A stretch of DNA of 12,745 nt. It comes from an uncultured Bermanella sp. GTDB taxonomy: Bacteria > Pseudomonadota > Gammaproteobacteria > Pseudomonadales > Oceanobacteraceae. Every line of letters begins with the position of its first letter. The first letter of the stretch is position 1. The stretch covers positions 1-12,745 of the forward strand of contig CAJXIK010000026.1 in the NCBI GenBank assembly GCA_913054445.1, in the 5' to 3' direction. The position numbers were made by a program, and so were the translations under genes. The notes beneath the pieces were generated by a model. That model was not told the DNA's origin. It searched no databases and saw only the letters and a list, made by a program, of their open reading frames with translations. Shown here in pieces: positions 1 to 7,420 of the stretch.

Positions 1-124
1 TTCTTCTAGGTAGTAAATTTGTTCTATGAGAGTGTGAATTTGCGCGATGTACAAAAAACAGGCAGCAATTAAAGTGCTGTCTATACTTATTTTTAAAGCA
101 TGAGGGTCGAGAGGGACTTAGAGC

Positions 125-153
125 TGGTCAGCTATTGATGGTGTGTCTATACT
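125..153 (+). promoter_or_regulatory. Candidate sigma70 promoter of the nqr operon
   Basis: A -35-like TGGTCA (125-130, four of six consensus bases) is followed after 17 bases by a -10-like TATACT (148-153, five of six). This is the best spaced pair in the leader and would give an nqr 5' untranslated region of roughly 115 bases. A consensus TTGACA at 171-176 has no good -10 box at normal spacing; the nearest is TAACTG at 192-197 after 15 bases. Another TATACT lies at 82-87 with a poor -35. Which of these is used cannot be decided from sequence. Confidence 0.35.
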
Positions 154-214
154 AGCGCCCAGATTTTAAATTGACAGTTGTGAAATTTTCGTAACTGTTT
201 GAAAAACAAACAAA

Positions 215-243
215 AACGTGTCGTAAATAATTACGCAAACGTT
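215..243. promoter_or_regulatory. Imperfect dyad in the nqrA leader, possible operator or hairpin
   Basis: The core CGTAA (222-226) and TTACG (231-235) form a perfect inverted repeat around ATAA. The symmetry extends outward, slightly out of register, through AACGT (215-219) and ACGTT (239-243). It lies 33 bases upstream of the nqrA start, downstream of the candidate promoters. It could bind a dimeric regulator or fold in the 5' leader. No regulator is recognised from the motif. Confidence 0.3.
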
Positions 244-275
244 AAGAATTTTTTGAACTGTGATTAGGCAAGCAT

Positions 276-1607
276 ATGATCAAAATCAAAAAAGGTCTTG
301 ATCTACCCATCTCTGGAAAACCTGAGCAAAGCATTGCCAAGGCTAATAAGGTTTCCAGAGTTGCATTGGTAGGTTCTGACTTTAAGGGTATGAAACCCAC
401 CATGTTAGTTCAGGTGGGGGATAAGGTTAAGAAAGGGCAGGCGCTCTTTGGCGACAAAAAAACCGAGGGAATTTCCTTTACGTCACCGGCATCCGGTATC
501 GTAAAGGAAATTAACCGTGGCGCGCGTCGTGTATTTGAGTCCGTCGTGATAGACGTGGCCGGTAATGATGAGGTTACCTTCCCATCATTCTCCGCCGCCG
601 AACTCAGTACATTATCGGCACAGCAGGTTCAAGAACAGCTGATTCAAGCGGGTGCCTGGACGGCCATTCGTACTCGTCCGTTTTCTAAAGTACCCGCACC
701 AGGTAGCAAACCCAGTTCCATCTTCGTGTCGGCATTAGATACTCACCCTCTAGCGGCTGACCCTGAAGTGGTCATCGCGAAAAATAAAGAGGCGTTTGCT
801 AATGGCTTGGCGATCTTGGCGCGTTTAAGCGATAAGGTCTTCGTCAGTCGTGCTCCTAACAGCGCTATTCCGGTTGCGGGCGTGCAGGCGGTGGATGTCA
901 GCGGCCCTCACCCGGCCGGTTTAGTGGGCACGCAAATCCATTTCCTAGACCCTGTTGGTGCTGACAAGGTGGTCTGGCACGTGGGTTATCAAGACGTGAT
1001 CGCCTTCGGTAAATTGTTTACCACGGGTAAAATTTATAGCGATCGTGTGGTTGCATTGGCCGGTCCACAGGTTAATAAACCTCGCTTAGTGTCTACCCGA
1101 GTGGGTGCCGACCTGAACGAGCTAACCGCCAACGAATTAAAAAGCGGTGAAAACCGTGTGATCTCGGGTTCTGTACTGGGTGGCCGTAGCGCCGCTGGCA
1201 GCCTTGCTTATTTGGGCAGCTATGCCAATCAGGTCACCGTCATCGAAGAGGGTCGTGATCGTAAGCTCCTGCATTATTTCTCGCCCGGCATCGAGCGTCA
1301 CTCTGTGATGCGCATTTATTTATCCAAGTTAATGCCTAATAAATTATTCGATTTTACCTCGACCACCAATGGCAGTGAACGGGCCATGGTGCCGCTGGGT
1401 GGCTACGAAAAAATTATGCCGCTGGATATCCTGCCCACGCAATTGTTGCGGGCGTTAATCGTCGAAGACATGGACGTGGCCATTAACCTGGGTGCGCTAG
1501 AGCTAGACGAAGAAGATTTGGCCTTATGTGCTTATGTTTGCCCGGGCAAATACGAGTACGGTCCTATTTTGCGTAATAATCTAGAACGCATAGAGAAAGA
1601 GGCATAA
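276..1607 (+). CDS. nqrA: Na+-translocating NADH:quinone oxidoreductase subunit A (NqrA)
   Basis: NqrA is the large non-membrane subunit of the Na+-NQR complex and sits on the cytoplasmic face. The family has been linked to the quinone site together with NqrB. The protein has 443 residues, close to the family's usual length of about 446, and opens with the family signature MIKIKKGLDLPISG. No transmembrane segment is visible, as expected. The ATG is preceded by a short Shine-Dalgarno-like TTAGG (264-268) with seven bases of spacing. It is the first gene of the operon and nqrB begins two bases after its stop, so the two are co-transcribed. The reading frame is intact and nothing in the sequence looks unusual. 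Identification rests on the N-terminal signature, length and gene order, and is very secure. Confidence 0.97.
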   Translation: MIKIKKGLDLPISGKPEQSIAKANKVSRVALVGSDFKGMKPTMLVQVGDKVKKGQALFGDKKTEGISFTSPASGIVKEINRGARRVFESVVIDVAGNDEVTFPSFSAAELSTLSAQQVQEQLIQAGAWTAIRTRPFSKVPAPGSKPSSIFVSALDTHPLAADPEVVIAKNKEAFANGLAILARLSDKVFVSRAPNSAIPVAGVQAVDVSGPHPAGLVGTQIHFLDPVGADKVVWHVGYQDVIAFGKLFTTGKIYSDRVVALAGPQVNKPRLVSTRVGADLNELTANELKSGENRVISGSVLGGRSAAGSLAYLGSYANQVTVIEEGRDRKLLHYFSPGIERHSVMRIYLSKLMPNKLFDFTSTTNGSERAMVPLGGYEKIMPLDILPTQLLRALIVEDMDVAINLGALELDEEDLALCAYVCPGKYEYGPILRNNLERIEKEA

Positions 1608-1609
1608 TC

Positions 1610-2815
1610 ATGGGCTTAAAATCATATATCGAGAGTTTAGAGCCTCACTTCACTAAGGGGGGGCGCTTCGAAAAGTGGTACCCACTCTATGAGGCGATTG
1701 ATACAGGCTTGTATTCTCCGCCATCGGTTACCAATAACAGCGCCCACGTGCGTGACGGTATCGATCTAAAACGCATCATGATCACCGTTTGGTTGTGTGC
1801 CTTCCCCGCCATGTTTTTTGGCATGTGGAACCTGGGCTTTCAAGCCAATAGCGCCATGGAAGCCATGGGCATCACCAAGGTTAACGATTGGCACGGCAGC
1901 GTAATCTCCCTGCTGGCCGGTCATGACGCTGGCAGCCTGTGGGATAACCTAATATTTGGGGCTAGTTATTTCTTACCCATCTATGCCGTGACCTTTATTG
2001 TGGGCGGTATCTGGGAGGTCTTATTTGCATCCGTGCGCGGCCATGAGGTCAACGAAGGCTTCTTCGTGACATCCATCTTGTTTGCCTTGATTTGTCCGCC
2101 CGATATTCCTCTATGGCAGGTTGCCCTGGGCATTAGCTTTGGGGTGGTGATCGGTAAAGAAATCTTTGGTGGTACCGGCAAAAACTTCTTAAACCCAGCG
2201 TTAGCCGGTCGTGCATTCTTGTTCTTCGCCTATCCGGCGCAGATTTCCGGTGATGCGGTGTGGACGGCGGTCGACGGTTTCTCTGGCGCGACGCCGTTAG
2301 GTTTGGCCGCCACCGGTGGCATCGAAGCGATTACCCATTCCATTACCTGGTTCGATGCCTTTGCTGGCACCATTCAGGGCTCCATCGGTGAAACCAGCAC
2401 CATCGCCATCTTGTTGGGCGGTGCGGTGTTGATGTTCATGGGCATCGCGTCTTGGCGCATCGTGGTGGGTGTCATGCTCGGCATGGTGGGGCTTTCTTGT
2501 CTGTTCAATCTAATAGGCTCAGACACCAATGCCATGTTTGCCATGCCTTGGTACTGGCACTTAGTGGTGGGCGGATTTGCCTTCGGCATGGTGTTCATGG
2601 CTACCGACCCGGTATCGGCCTCGATGACCAACATGGGTAAGTATTTCTTTGGTGCCTTGATTGGCGTGATGGTGGTCCTGATCCGAGTCATTAACCCGGC
2701 GTTCCCCGAGGGCATGATGCTGGCGATCTTGTTTGCGAACTTGTTTGCTCCCCTAATAGATCACTTTGTGGTGCAAGCAAATATTAAGCGAAGGATGGCC
2801 CGTAATGTTGGTTAA
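1610..2815 (+). CDS. nqrB: Na+-NQR subunit B (NqrB), membrane subunit with covalent FMN
   Basis: NqrB is an integral inner-membrane subunit carrying one covalently bound FMN and, in the family, riboflavin; it takes part in Na+ transport and quinone reduction. The 401 residues contain many hydrophobic segments from about residue 55 to 385. The flavinylation motif SGAT is present at residues 225-228, so Thr228 is the predicted FMN attachment site, equivalent to Thr236 of Vibrio cholerae. The C-terminus, ending NIKRRMARNVG, matches the family's usual end, so it is not truncated. It starts two bases after nqrA. The protein needs ApbE for FMN attachment, and apbE is encoded at 10076 in this window, away from the operon. 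It is slightly shorter than Vibrio NqrB (about 412-415 residues). Confidence 0.97.
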   Translation: MGLKSYIESLEPHFTKGGRFEKWYPLYEAIDTGLYSPPSVTNNSAHVRDGIDLKRIMITVWLCAFPAMFFGMWNLGFQANSAMEAMGITKVNDWHGSVISLLAGHDAGSLWDNLIFGASYFLPIYAVTFIVGGIWEVLFASVRGHEVNEGFFVTSILFALICPPDIPLWQVALGISFGVVIGKEIFGGTGKNFLNPALAGRAFLFFAYPAQISGDAVWTAVDGFSGATPLGLAATGGIEAITHSITWFDAFAGTIQGSIGETSTIAILLGGAVLMFMGIASWRIVVGVMLGMVGLSCLFNLIGSDTNAMFAMPWYWHLVVGGFAFGMVFMATDPVSASMTNMGKYFFGALIGVMVVLIRVINPAFPEGMMLAILFANLFAPLIDHFVVQANIKRRMARNVG

Positions 2816-2903
2816 TAATAACAATACTGCTCAGGCAGCCATCTTGCTGGTTTCAGTTCACGCACAGTTTAACGGTCGGAGGGTTGTCCATCATGTCGGC
2901 TAA
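2805..2903 (+). CDS. Possible 32-residue bridging ORF between nqrB and nqrC
   Basis: A short frame opens with ATG at 2805 inside the last codons of nqrB, 9 bases after a good ribosome binding sequence AAGGA (2791-2795). It closes with TAA at 2901-2903, just inside nqrC, overlapping each neighbour by 11 bases. The peptide begins MLVNNNNTAQAAILLVSV and has no recognised domain. It fills the only sizeable gap in the operon, 77 bases. If translated, it could carry ribosomes from nqrB to the nqrC start. A chance ORF is equally possible because it is so short. Confidence 0.25.
   Translation: MLVNNNNTAQAAILLVSVHAQFNGRRVVHHVG
2878..2883 (+). promoter_or_regulatory. Strong nqrC ribosome binding site
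   Basis: GGAGGG ends nine bases before ATG 2893. An in-frame TTG at 2884 directly abuts this site and cannot be a functional start, so this element places the nqrC start at 2893. Confidence 0.8.
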
Positions 2904-3699
2904 TAACGATAGCATTCAAAAAACCATTTTGGTGGCGGTGTTGCTGTGCCTCGTGTGCTCCATCATCGTATCGACTGCGGCGGTTTCCTTGAAGCCACTG
3001 CAAGTTCAAAATAAATTAGAAGATAAGCGCAAGAATATCCTGGCGGCGGCGGGCTTGTTGCAAGCGGGCAAGAGCATTGCTGAGCAATTTGAGCAGGTGA
3101 CGACTCGCATCGTTAACTTACAGACGGGGGCCTATGCCACCGCAACAGAGTTAGCAGAATTAACCGCCGCAGGCTACCCAGTGGCCAGCTTCGATCAGCG
3201 TCGCCTCTCCAAGGATGGTAACTACAGTGCCGCCCTGCCTGGCAAGGAAGATCCTGCCAGCATTAAGCGCCTAGAAAAATACGCGGCGGTCTTCCTGATT
3301 GAAAAAGAAGGTCAGGTCGATCGTATCATCCTGCCTGTGCATGGTTATGGACTGTGGTCTACTTTGTATGGTTTTGTCGCCCTGGAAGGGGATGCCGAAA
3401 CCATTGCCGGTCTCGGCTTTTACGCGCACGGTGAAACACCTGGGCTGGGTGGTGAGGTGGATAACCCAAGCTGGAAAGCCTTGTGGGTCGGTAAAAAAGT
3501 ACATGATGCCGGCGGTGCGGTGGCCATCGATGTGGTGAAAGGTAAGGTTGTGGCGGGTAACGCCAATGAGATAAACCAGGTCGATGGTTTATCGGGTGCG
3601 ACGTTAACCAGTGTCGGTGTGAGAAACCTAATGCGTTTTTGGTTGGGTGAACGAGGCTTTGCCGGCTACTTGGCAAATTTGAAAGGACAGGGGGTTTAA
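2893..3699 (+). CDS. nqrC: Na+-NQR subunit C (NqrC), covalent FMN subunit
   Basis: NqrC is a single-span membrane protein with a large periplasmic domain that carries a covalent FMN and relays electrons towards NqrB. From ATG 2893 it has 268 residues. A hydrophobic anchor lies near residues 10-31. The flavinylation motif SGAT is at residues 234-237, making Thr237 the predicted FMN attachment site (Thr225 in Vibrio cholerae). The start is set by GGAGGG nine bases upstream; the longer frame opening at TTG 2884 was rejected because it would leave no spacing. The gene follows a 77-base gap after nqrB and ends one base before the nqrD start. Flavinylation requires ApbE. No truncation or missing motif is seen. 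Confidence 0.96.
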   Translation: MSANNDSIQKTILVAVLLCLVCSIIVSTAAVSLKPLQVQNKLEDKRKNILAAAGLLQAGKSIAEQFEQVTTRIVNLQTGAYATATELAELTAAGYPVASFDQRRLSKDGNYSAALPGKEDPASIKRLEKYAAVFLIEKEGQVDRIILPVHGYGLWSTLYGFVALEGDAETIAGLGFYAHGETPGLGGEVDNPSWKALWVGKKVHDAGGAVAIDVVKGKVVAGNANEINQVDGLSGATLTSVGVRNLMRFWLGERGFAGYLANLKGQGV

Positions 3700-3700
3700 T

Positions 3701-4363
3701 ATGTCATCTATTAAAGAGGTATTGACCCAGCCGCTGCTGACCAATAACCCAATTGCTGTGCAAATTCTGGGGGTGTGTTCGGCGCTGGCGGTGACCACTA
3801 GTTTGAGCGTCACTCTGGTTATGTGTGTTGCATTGACGGCGGTGACCGCGTGTTCAAACTTTGCCATCGCCTTAATTCGTCATCATATTCCCGGCAATAT
3901 TCGTATTATTGTGCAGATGACCATCATCGCATCCTTGGTGATCGTGGTAGATCAAATTCTTAAAGCGTATGCCTATGACGTCAGTAAATCGTTGTCGGTA
4001 TTCGTGGGTTTGATTATCACCAACTGTATCGTCATGGGCCGTGCAGAAGCATTTGCCATGAAGAACCCGCCCGGACTTAGCTTCCTAGATGGCATAGGTA
4101 ACGGTTTAGGCTACAGTGTGGTGCTTATCTTTGTGGCGGTGATTCGTGAACTGTTAGGTTCTGGCTCTTTACTCGGGGTTGAAATACTAACGCTGGTAAC
4201 AAACGGTGGCTGGTATTACAGCAACGGTTTGCTGCTATTACCACCGAGTGCTTTCTTCTTGATTGGTTTATTTATTTGGTTGTCGCGTACCCTGATACCT
4301 ACTCAGGTTGAGAAACCAGATTTTGTTATTTCGCCAAACACTGAAACGTCGGGGGCTCACTAA
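3701..4363 (+). CDS. nqrD: Na+-NQR subunit D (NqrD)
   Basis: NqrD is a small inner-membrane subunit, related by duplication to NqrE and to RnfE/RnfA, that forms part of the membrane core. The 220 residues are highly hydrophobic, consistent with the six helices known for the family. Two conserved cysteines, Cys26 in LGVCSAL and Cys109 in TNCIVMG, match the positions that, with the NqrE pair, hold an intramembrane iron-sulfur centre in published Na+-NQR structures. The ATG follows the nqrC stop by one base, with AAGGA upstream inside nqrC. Its own stop overlaps the nqrE start by one base (TAATG), so coupled translation is likely. It is a little longer than the usual 210 residues because of a C-terminal tail. 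Confidence 0.96.
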   Translation: MSSIKEVLTQPLLTNNPIAVQILGVCSALAVTTSLSVTLVMCVALTAVTACSNFAIALIRHHIPGNIRIIVQMTIIASLVIVVDQILKAYAYDVSKSLSVFVGLIITNCIVMGRAEAFAMKNPPGLSFLDGIGNGLGYSVVLIFVAVIRELLGSGSLLGVEILTLVTNGGWYYSNGLLLLPPSAFFLIGLFIWLSRTLIPTQVEKPDFVISPNTETSGAH

Positions 4364-4971
4364 TGGAACATTATATTTCTCTGTTTGTGAAAGCGGTATT
4401 TATTGAAAATATGGCACTGGCCTTCTTCTTGGGCATGTGTACCTTCTTGGCCATCTCGAAGAAAATTCAGACGGCCATCGGTCTTGGCATCGCCGTGATC
4501 GTGGTGCAAGCCATCACCGTACCGATTAACAACCTCATCTATGTGTATTTGCTGAAAGAAGGCGCGCTTGCATGGGCGGGTTACCCAATGGTCGATCTAA
4601 GCTTCTTGGGTTTGCTGAGTTACATCGGCGTCATTGCCGCTATGGTGCAGATTCTTGAGATGGTCCTCGATAAATATGTGCCGTCCCTTTACAACGCGCT
4701 GGGTGTGTTCCTGCCCTTGATTACCGTTAACTGTGCCATCATGGGTGCCTCCTTGTTCATGGTGGAGCGTGATTATCAGTTTGGTGAATCGGTTGTTTAT
4801 GGCATTGGTGCTGGCGTGGGCTGGGCCTTAGCCATTGCGGCATTGGCGGGTATCCGTGAAAAACTTAAATATAGTGACGTACCAAAGGGCCTGCAGGGGC
4901 TGGGTATTACCTTTATGACGGTGGGCCTCATGTCTCTGGGCTTCATGTCATTCTCTGGCGTATCACTATAA
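4363..4971 (+). CDS. nqrE: Na+-NQR subunit E (NqrE)
   Basis: NqrE is the inverted-topology partner of NqrD in the membrane core. The 202 residues match the family length of about 198-202 and consist mostly of hydrophobic helices. Cys26 (LGMCTF) and Cys124 (VNCAIMG) are the expected iron-sulfur ligands shared with NqrD; the repeated NCxxMG motif in both proteins shows their common ancestry. The start ATG shares one base with the nqrD stop. The gene is followed after 14 bases by nqrF. NqrM, encoded at 11091, is the likely maturation factor for this cluster. Confidence 0.96.
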   Translation: MEHYISLFVKAVFIENMALAFFLGMCTFLAISKKIQTAIGLGIAVIVVQAITVPINNLIYVYLLKEGALAWAGYPMVDLSFLGLLSYIGVIAAMVQILEMVLDKYVPSLYNALGVFLPLITVNCAIMGASLFMVERDYQFGESVVYGIGAGVGWALAIAALAGIREKLKYSDVPKGLQGLGITFMTVGLMSLGFMSFSGVSL

Positions 4972-4985
4972 GGACGTGACAAAAA

Positions 4986-6218
4986 ATGGCTGAATATACA
5001 GAAATTATCTTAGGGGTTGTCATGTTTACCGGCATGGTACTGGCCCTAGTAGCAATCATCCTGGGGGCACGCGCCCAGTTGGTGAGCAGTGGTGCGGTGA
5101 CCATAGAAATCAATGGTGACCCGGCTAAGACCATTACCGCGGCGGCCGGTGATAAGCTACTGCAAACCTTGGCAAACAACGGCGTCTTCTTATCCTCTGC
5201 CTGTGGTGGCGGTGGTACCTGCGCTCAGTGTAAGTGCCAAGTGTTTGATGGCGGTGGCTCTATGCTGCCAACCGAAGAGTCTCACTTCACTAAGCGTGAT
5301 GCTCGCGATGGCTGGCGTCTGTCTTGTCAGGTGCCGGTTAAAGAAAACATGAAGATCGAAGTAGAGGATGAAGTCTTTGGTGTTAAGAAGTGGGAGTGTA
5401 CGGTTGAATCTAACCCTAACGTGGCCACCTTCATCAAGGAATTAACCCTTAAACTGCCAGAAGGGGAAAACGTAGATTTCCGCGCCGGTGGTTATGTGCA
5501 GCTGGAGTGCCCTCCTTACGAAATCGATTTCTCTACTTTCGATATCGAGGAAGAGTACCGTGGCGACTGGAATCACTTTAAGTTCTTCGACCTTAAAGCG
5601 GTTAACAAGGAAACCGTTATCCGTGCTTACTCTATGGCCAACTACCCAGAAGAGCAGGGTGTGGTGAAGTTTAATATTCGTATTGCGACACCACCACCGC
5701 GTACCGAGGGTATTAACCCAGGCATCATGTCTTCCTATGTATTTGATATGAAGCCGGGTGACAAGGTCACGGTCTACGGTCCATTTGGCGAGTTTTTTGC
5801 CAGGGACACCGATGCCGAGATGGTGTTTATTGGTGGGGGTGCGGGCATGGCTCCCATGCGTTCACACATATTCGATCAGCTTAAGCGTCTCAAGTCGTCT
5901 CGTAAAATTAGCTTCTGGTACGGCGCGCGTTCATTGCGCGAGCTGTTTTATCAAGATGAATATGACGCATTGGCAGCCGAGTTCGATAACTTCAGCTGGA
6001 ATGTGGCCATGTCTGATCCGCAGCCAGAAGATAATTGGCAAGGTATGACCGGCTTCATTCATAACGTGTTACTCGAAGAATACCTGAGTAAGCACCCTGC
6101 ACCGGAAGATTGTGAGTTCTACATGTGTGGACCACCAATCATGAACCAGGCGGTCACCAACATGCTATTGGATTTAGGTGTAGAGCCTGAAAACATCATG
6201 CTGGATGACTTTGGTTAA
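4986..6218 (+). CDS. nqrF: Na+-NQR subunit F (NqrF), NADH dehydrogenase with 2Fe-2S and FAD
   Basis: NqrF is the electron-entry subunit: it oxidises NADH on the cytoplasmic side and passes electrons through FAD to a 2Fe-2S centre. The 410 residues show an N-terminal membrane anchor (about 5-27), then a ferredoxin domain with ligands Cys73, Cys79, Cys82 and Cys114. The FAD-binding motif RAYS is at 213-216. The nucleotide-binding GGGAGMAP is at 283-290 and the ferredoxin-reductase signature CGPP at 381-384. The C-terminus ENIMLDDFG is family-typical. An AAGGA precedes the ATG by about ten bases. It is the last gene of the operon, followed by a strong terminator, whereas in many relatives apbE and nqrM come next. 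All key residues are present. Confidence 0.97.
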   Translation: MAEYTEIILGVVMFTGMVLALVAIILGARAQLVSSGAVTIEINGDPAKTITAAAGDKLLQTLANNGVFLSSACGGGGTCAQCKCQVFDGGGSMLPTEESHFTKRDARDGWRLSCQVPVKENMKIEVEDEVFGVKKWECTVESNPNVATFIKELTLKLPEGENVDFRAGGYVQLECPPYEIDFSTFDIEEEYRGDWNHFKFFDLKAVNKETVIRAYSMANYPEEQGVVKFNIRIATPPPRTEGINPGIMSSYVFDMKPGDKVTVYGPFGEFFARDTDAEMVFIGGGAGMAPMRSHIFDQLKRLKSSRKISFWYGARSLRELFYQDEYDALAAEFDNFSWNVAMSDPQPEDNWQGMTGFIHNVLLEEYLSKHPAPEDCEFYMCGPPIMNQAVTNMLLDLGVEPENIMLDDFG

Positions 6219-6233
6219 ATTGCTAAGTGTCAG

Positions 6234-6271
6234 AAAAGGCCCATAAAACATGGTTTTATGGGCCTTTTTTT
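6234..6271 (+). terminator. Intrinsic terminator of the nqr operon
   Basis: A perfect 16-base inverted repeat (6234-6249 with 6253-6268) around the loop ATG is GC-rich in its lower half (GGCCC/GGGCC). It merges into a run of seven T (6265-6271), sixteen bases after the nqrF stop. The A-run on the left arm means it could also work on the other strand. It should prevent co-transcription of nqrA-F with the genes downstream. Confidence 0.93.
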
Positions 6272-6440
6272 ATTTAAAAAATTAACTGTTGAATGTATCG
6301 CTGAACTTTTAAGCGAGGCTTTCCTGCCTGCTATTGGTTACAGTTTACGTGTGTGACTAAGTAAAAAGTATGCCAACTGCGTATCATTTTTGTTAAAAGT
6401 TGCATTAACTGGTTGATTATTGATCTATTTGGGTTATTAA

Positions 6441-6446
6441 TATAAT
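6441..6446 (+). promoter_or_regulatory. Candidate -10 box upstream of the PilZ-like gene
   Basis: A consensus TATAAT lies 30 bases before the ATG at 6477 in an AT-rich stretch. The best -35-like element, TTGATC (6420-6425), has a spacer of only 15 bases, so the promoter is weak or uses a different -35. The region 6272-6440 otherwise shows only short chance repeats such as ATTAACTG at 6281 and 6404. Confidence 0.35.
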
Positions 6447-6476
6447 GACGAGGTTCATTAATCGAAGTAATTGATC

Positions 6477-6863
6477 ATGAATACGAAACAGAAATTGGTG
6501 GCGGAACGCTACCTAAAAGTAGCCGCTATCGCCGAGGATGGAACGGAGGTAGTTGATCTGTCGGGGAGTCAAATCTCCCCTCGGGGAGTGTGCGCTGTTT
6601 GTTCTCAAGCAGACATTACTCAGTTGCACAGTCACAGCCATAGCGAGGAACTCCCTAGTTTTCAAACCTTGCTCTTAACCATAGAGCTGGGCTTTAGCAG
6701 TGGTGAAGTGCTAAAGCTGGAAACGTCTGCCAAGGTGCAGCGTGTTCGTCGTGTCTCTCAGGAAGAGTTTGAGGTGTACCTGGAGTTTAGTGGCATGATT
6801 CAAGATGGTTATCGCCACATAGCGCGTTATATAGTGGATTCGGCCATGAGTTCGACAGAGTAA
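6477..6863 (+). CDS. Small PilZ-like domain protein, function unknown
   Basis: The predicted cytoplasmic protein has 128 residues and no signal peptide or membrane segment. The general layout resembles a PilZ domain: an N-terminal basic stretch (AERYLKV, 9-15), a DLS motif (27-29), and a C-terminal half with alternating beta-like segments ending in a helix (GYRHIARYI, 111-119). The c-di-GMP-binding residues are degenerate: no clear RxxxR is seen, and the glycine expected after DLS is replaced. It may therefore bind something else or act without ligand. Cys39/Cys42 and His51/His53/His55 form a possible metal-binding cluster. ATG 6477 is preferred to TTG 6471 because the weak GAAG (6464-6467) is nine bases upstream of it. 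Its 3' end overlaps convergent yigZ by 37 bases. The family call is tentative. Confidence 0.55.
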   Translation: MNTKQKLVAERYLKVAAIAEDGTEVVDLSGSQISPRGVCAVCSQADITQLHSHSHSEELPSFQTLLLTIELGFSSGEVLKLETSAKVQRVRRVSQEEFEVYLEFSGMIQDGYRHIARYIVDSAMSSTE

Positions 6864-7420
6864 GGTAGGTTCAATGCCGCTTGCTTGGGTTTTTCGATCC
6901 ACATGGTAACCTGTTGATGGTATTCAACGGCCTCGATGCGGCCACCTATGGCCATCACTCTCTTCCTTACCTCTGCTTCGAGTGCAAACGACACTCTTAA
7001 GTGTAAGCTTTCCATGGTGATAAATTCTTCGCTCTCTAGCATTAATAATACGCCCTTCGCCGCCTCACCATACGCTCTGGCCAAGCCCCCAGTGCCTAAC
7101 TTTGTGCCACCAAAATAACGCACCACCACGAGCGTGACTTCGCCCAGCGCACTGTGTTTTAAGTGGGTGAAGATGGGCATGCCGGCGCTACCGCTCGGTT
7201 CACCATCATCGCTAAATCCGTAAAGATTGCTGTTGTTAGGCGCGCCGCCGATGAAGGCATGGCAGTGGTGGCGAGCATCTGGGTATTTATCTTTAAGTTC
7301 TTGAATGAAGCGCTTCGCTGCCGCCGTACCCTTGCTGTGTTGCGCGTAGGCGATGAAGCGGCTGCGTTTTACTTCGATCTCGGCGGATGCTTGCCCGGCA
7401 GGTACCCGGTAGCTAAGCAT
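6827..7420 (-). CDS. yigZ: YigZ/IMPACT family protein
   Basis: This belongs to the UPF0029/IMPACT family, whose eukaryotic member IMPACT regulates the kinase GCN2; the bacterial role is not settled. The 197 residues align with E. coli YigZ along its length: KRSRF (18-22), PDARHHC (47-53), the signature GFSDDGEPSGSAG (68-80), and VVVRYFGGTKLGTGGL (98-113). A C-terminal ferredoxin-like domain of DUF1949 type follows from about residue 135. The start is placed at ATG 7420 because homology begins there; a longer frame from 7465 would add 15 residues lying inside rlmG. The start overlaps the rlmG stop (ATGCTTAG), so translation is probably coupled to rlmG. The 3' end overlaps the PilZ-like gene on the other strand. 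Confidence 0.9.
   Translation of the reverse strand: MLSYRVPAGQASAEIEVKRSRFIAYAQHSKGTAAAKRFIQELKDKYPDARHHCHAFIGGAPNNSNLYGFSDDGEPSGSAGMPIFTHLKHSALGEVTLVVVRYFGGTKLGTGGLARAYGEAAKGVLLMLESEEFITMESLHLRVSFALEAEVRKRVMAIGGRIEAVEYHQQVTMWIEKPKQAALNLPYSVELMAESTI

Noticed and set aside
2374..2715. 113-residue frame antisense to nqrB
   Set aside because: Its Met/Thr/Pro-rich composition is the antisense image of membrane-protein codons; nqrB is certain.
2884..2892. TTG start for nqrC, three codons upstream of ATG 2893
   Set aside because: It directly abuts the Shine-Dalgarno GGAGGG, leaving no spacing, whereas ATG 2893 has nine bases.
6561..6589. GGGGAG/CTCCCC inverted repeat with a TCGGGGAGT direct repeat in the PilZ-like gene
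   Set aside because: It is short, within coding sequence, and has no position that suggests control of expression.
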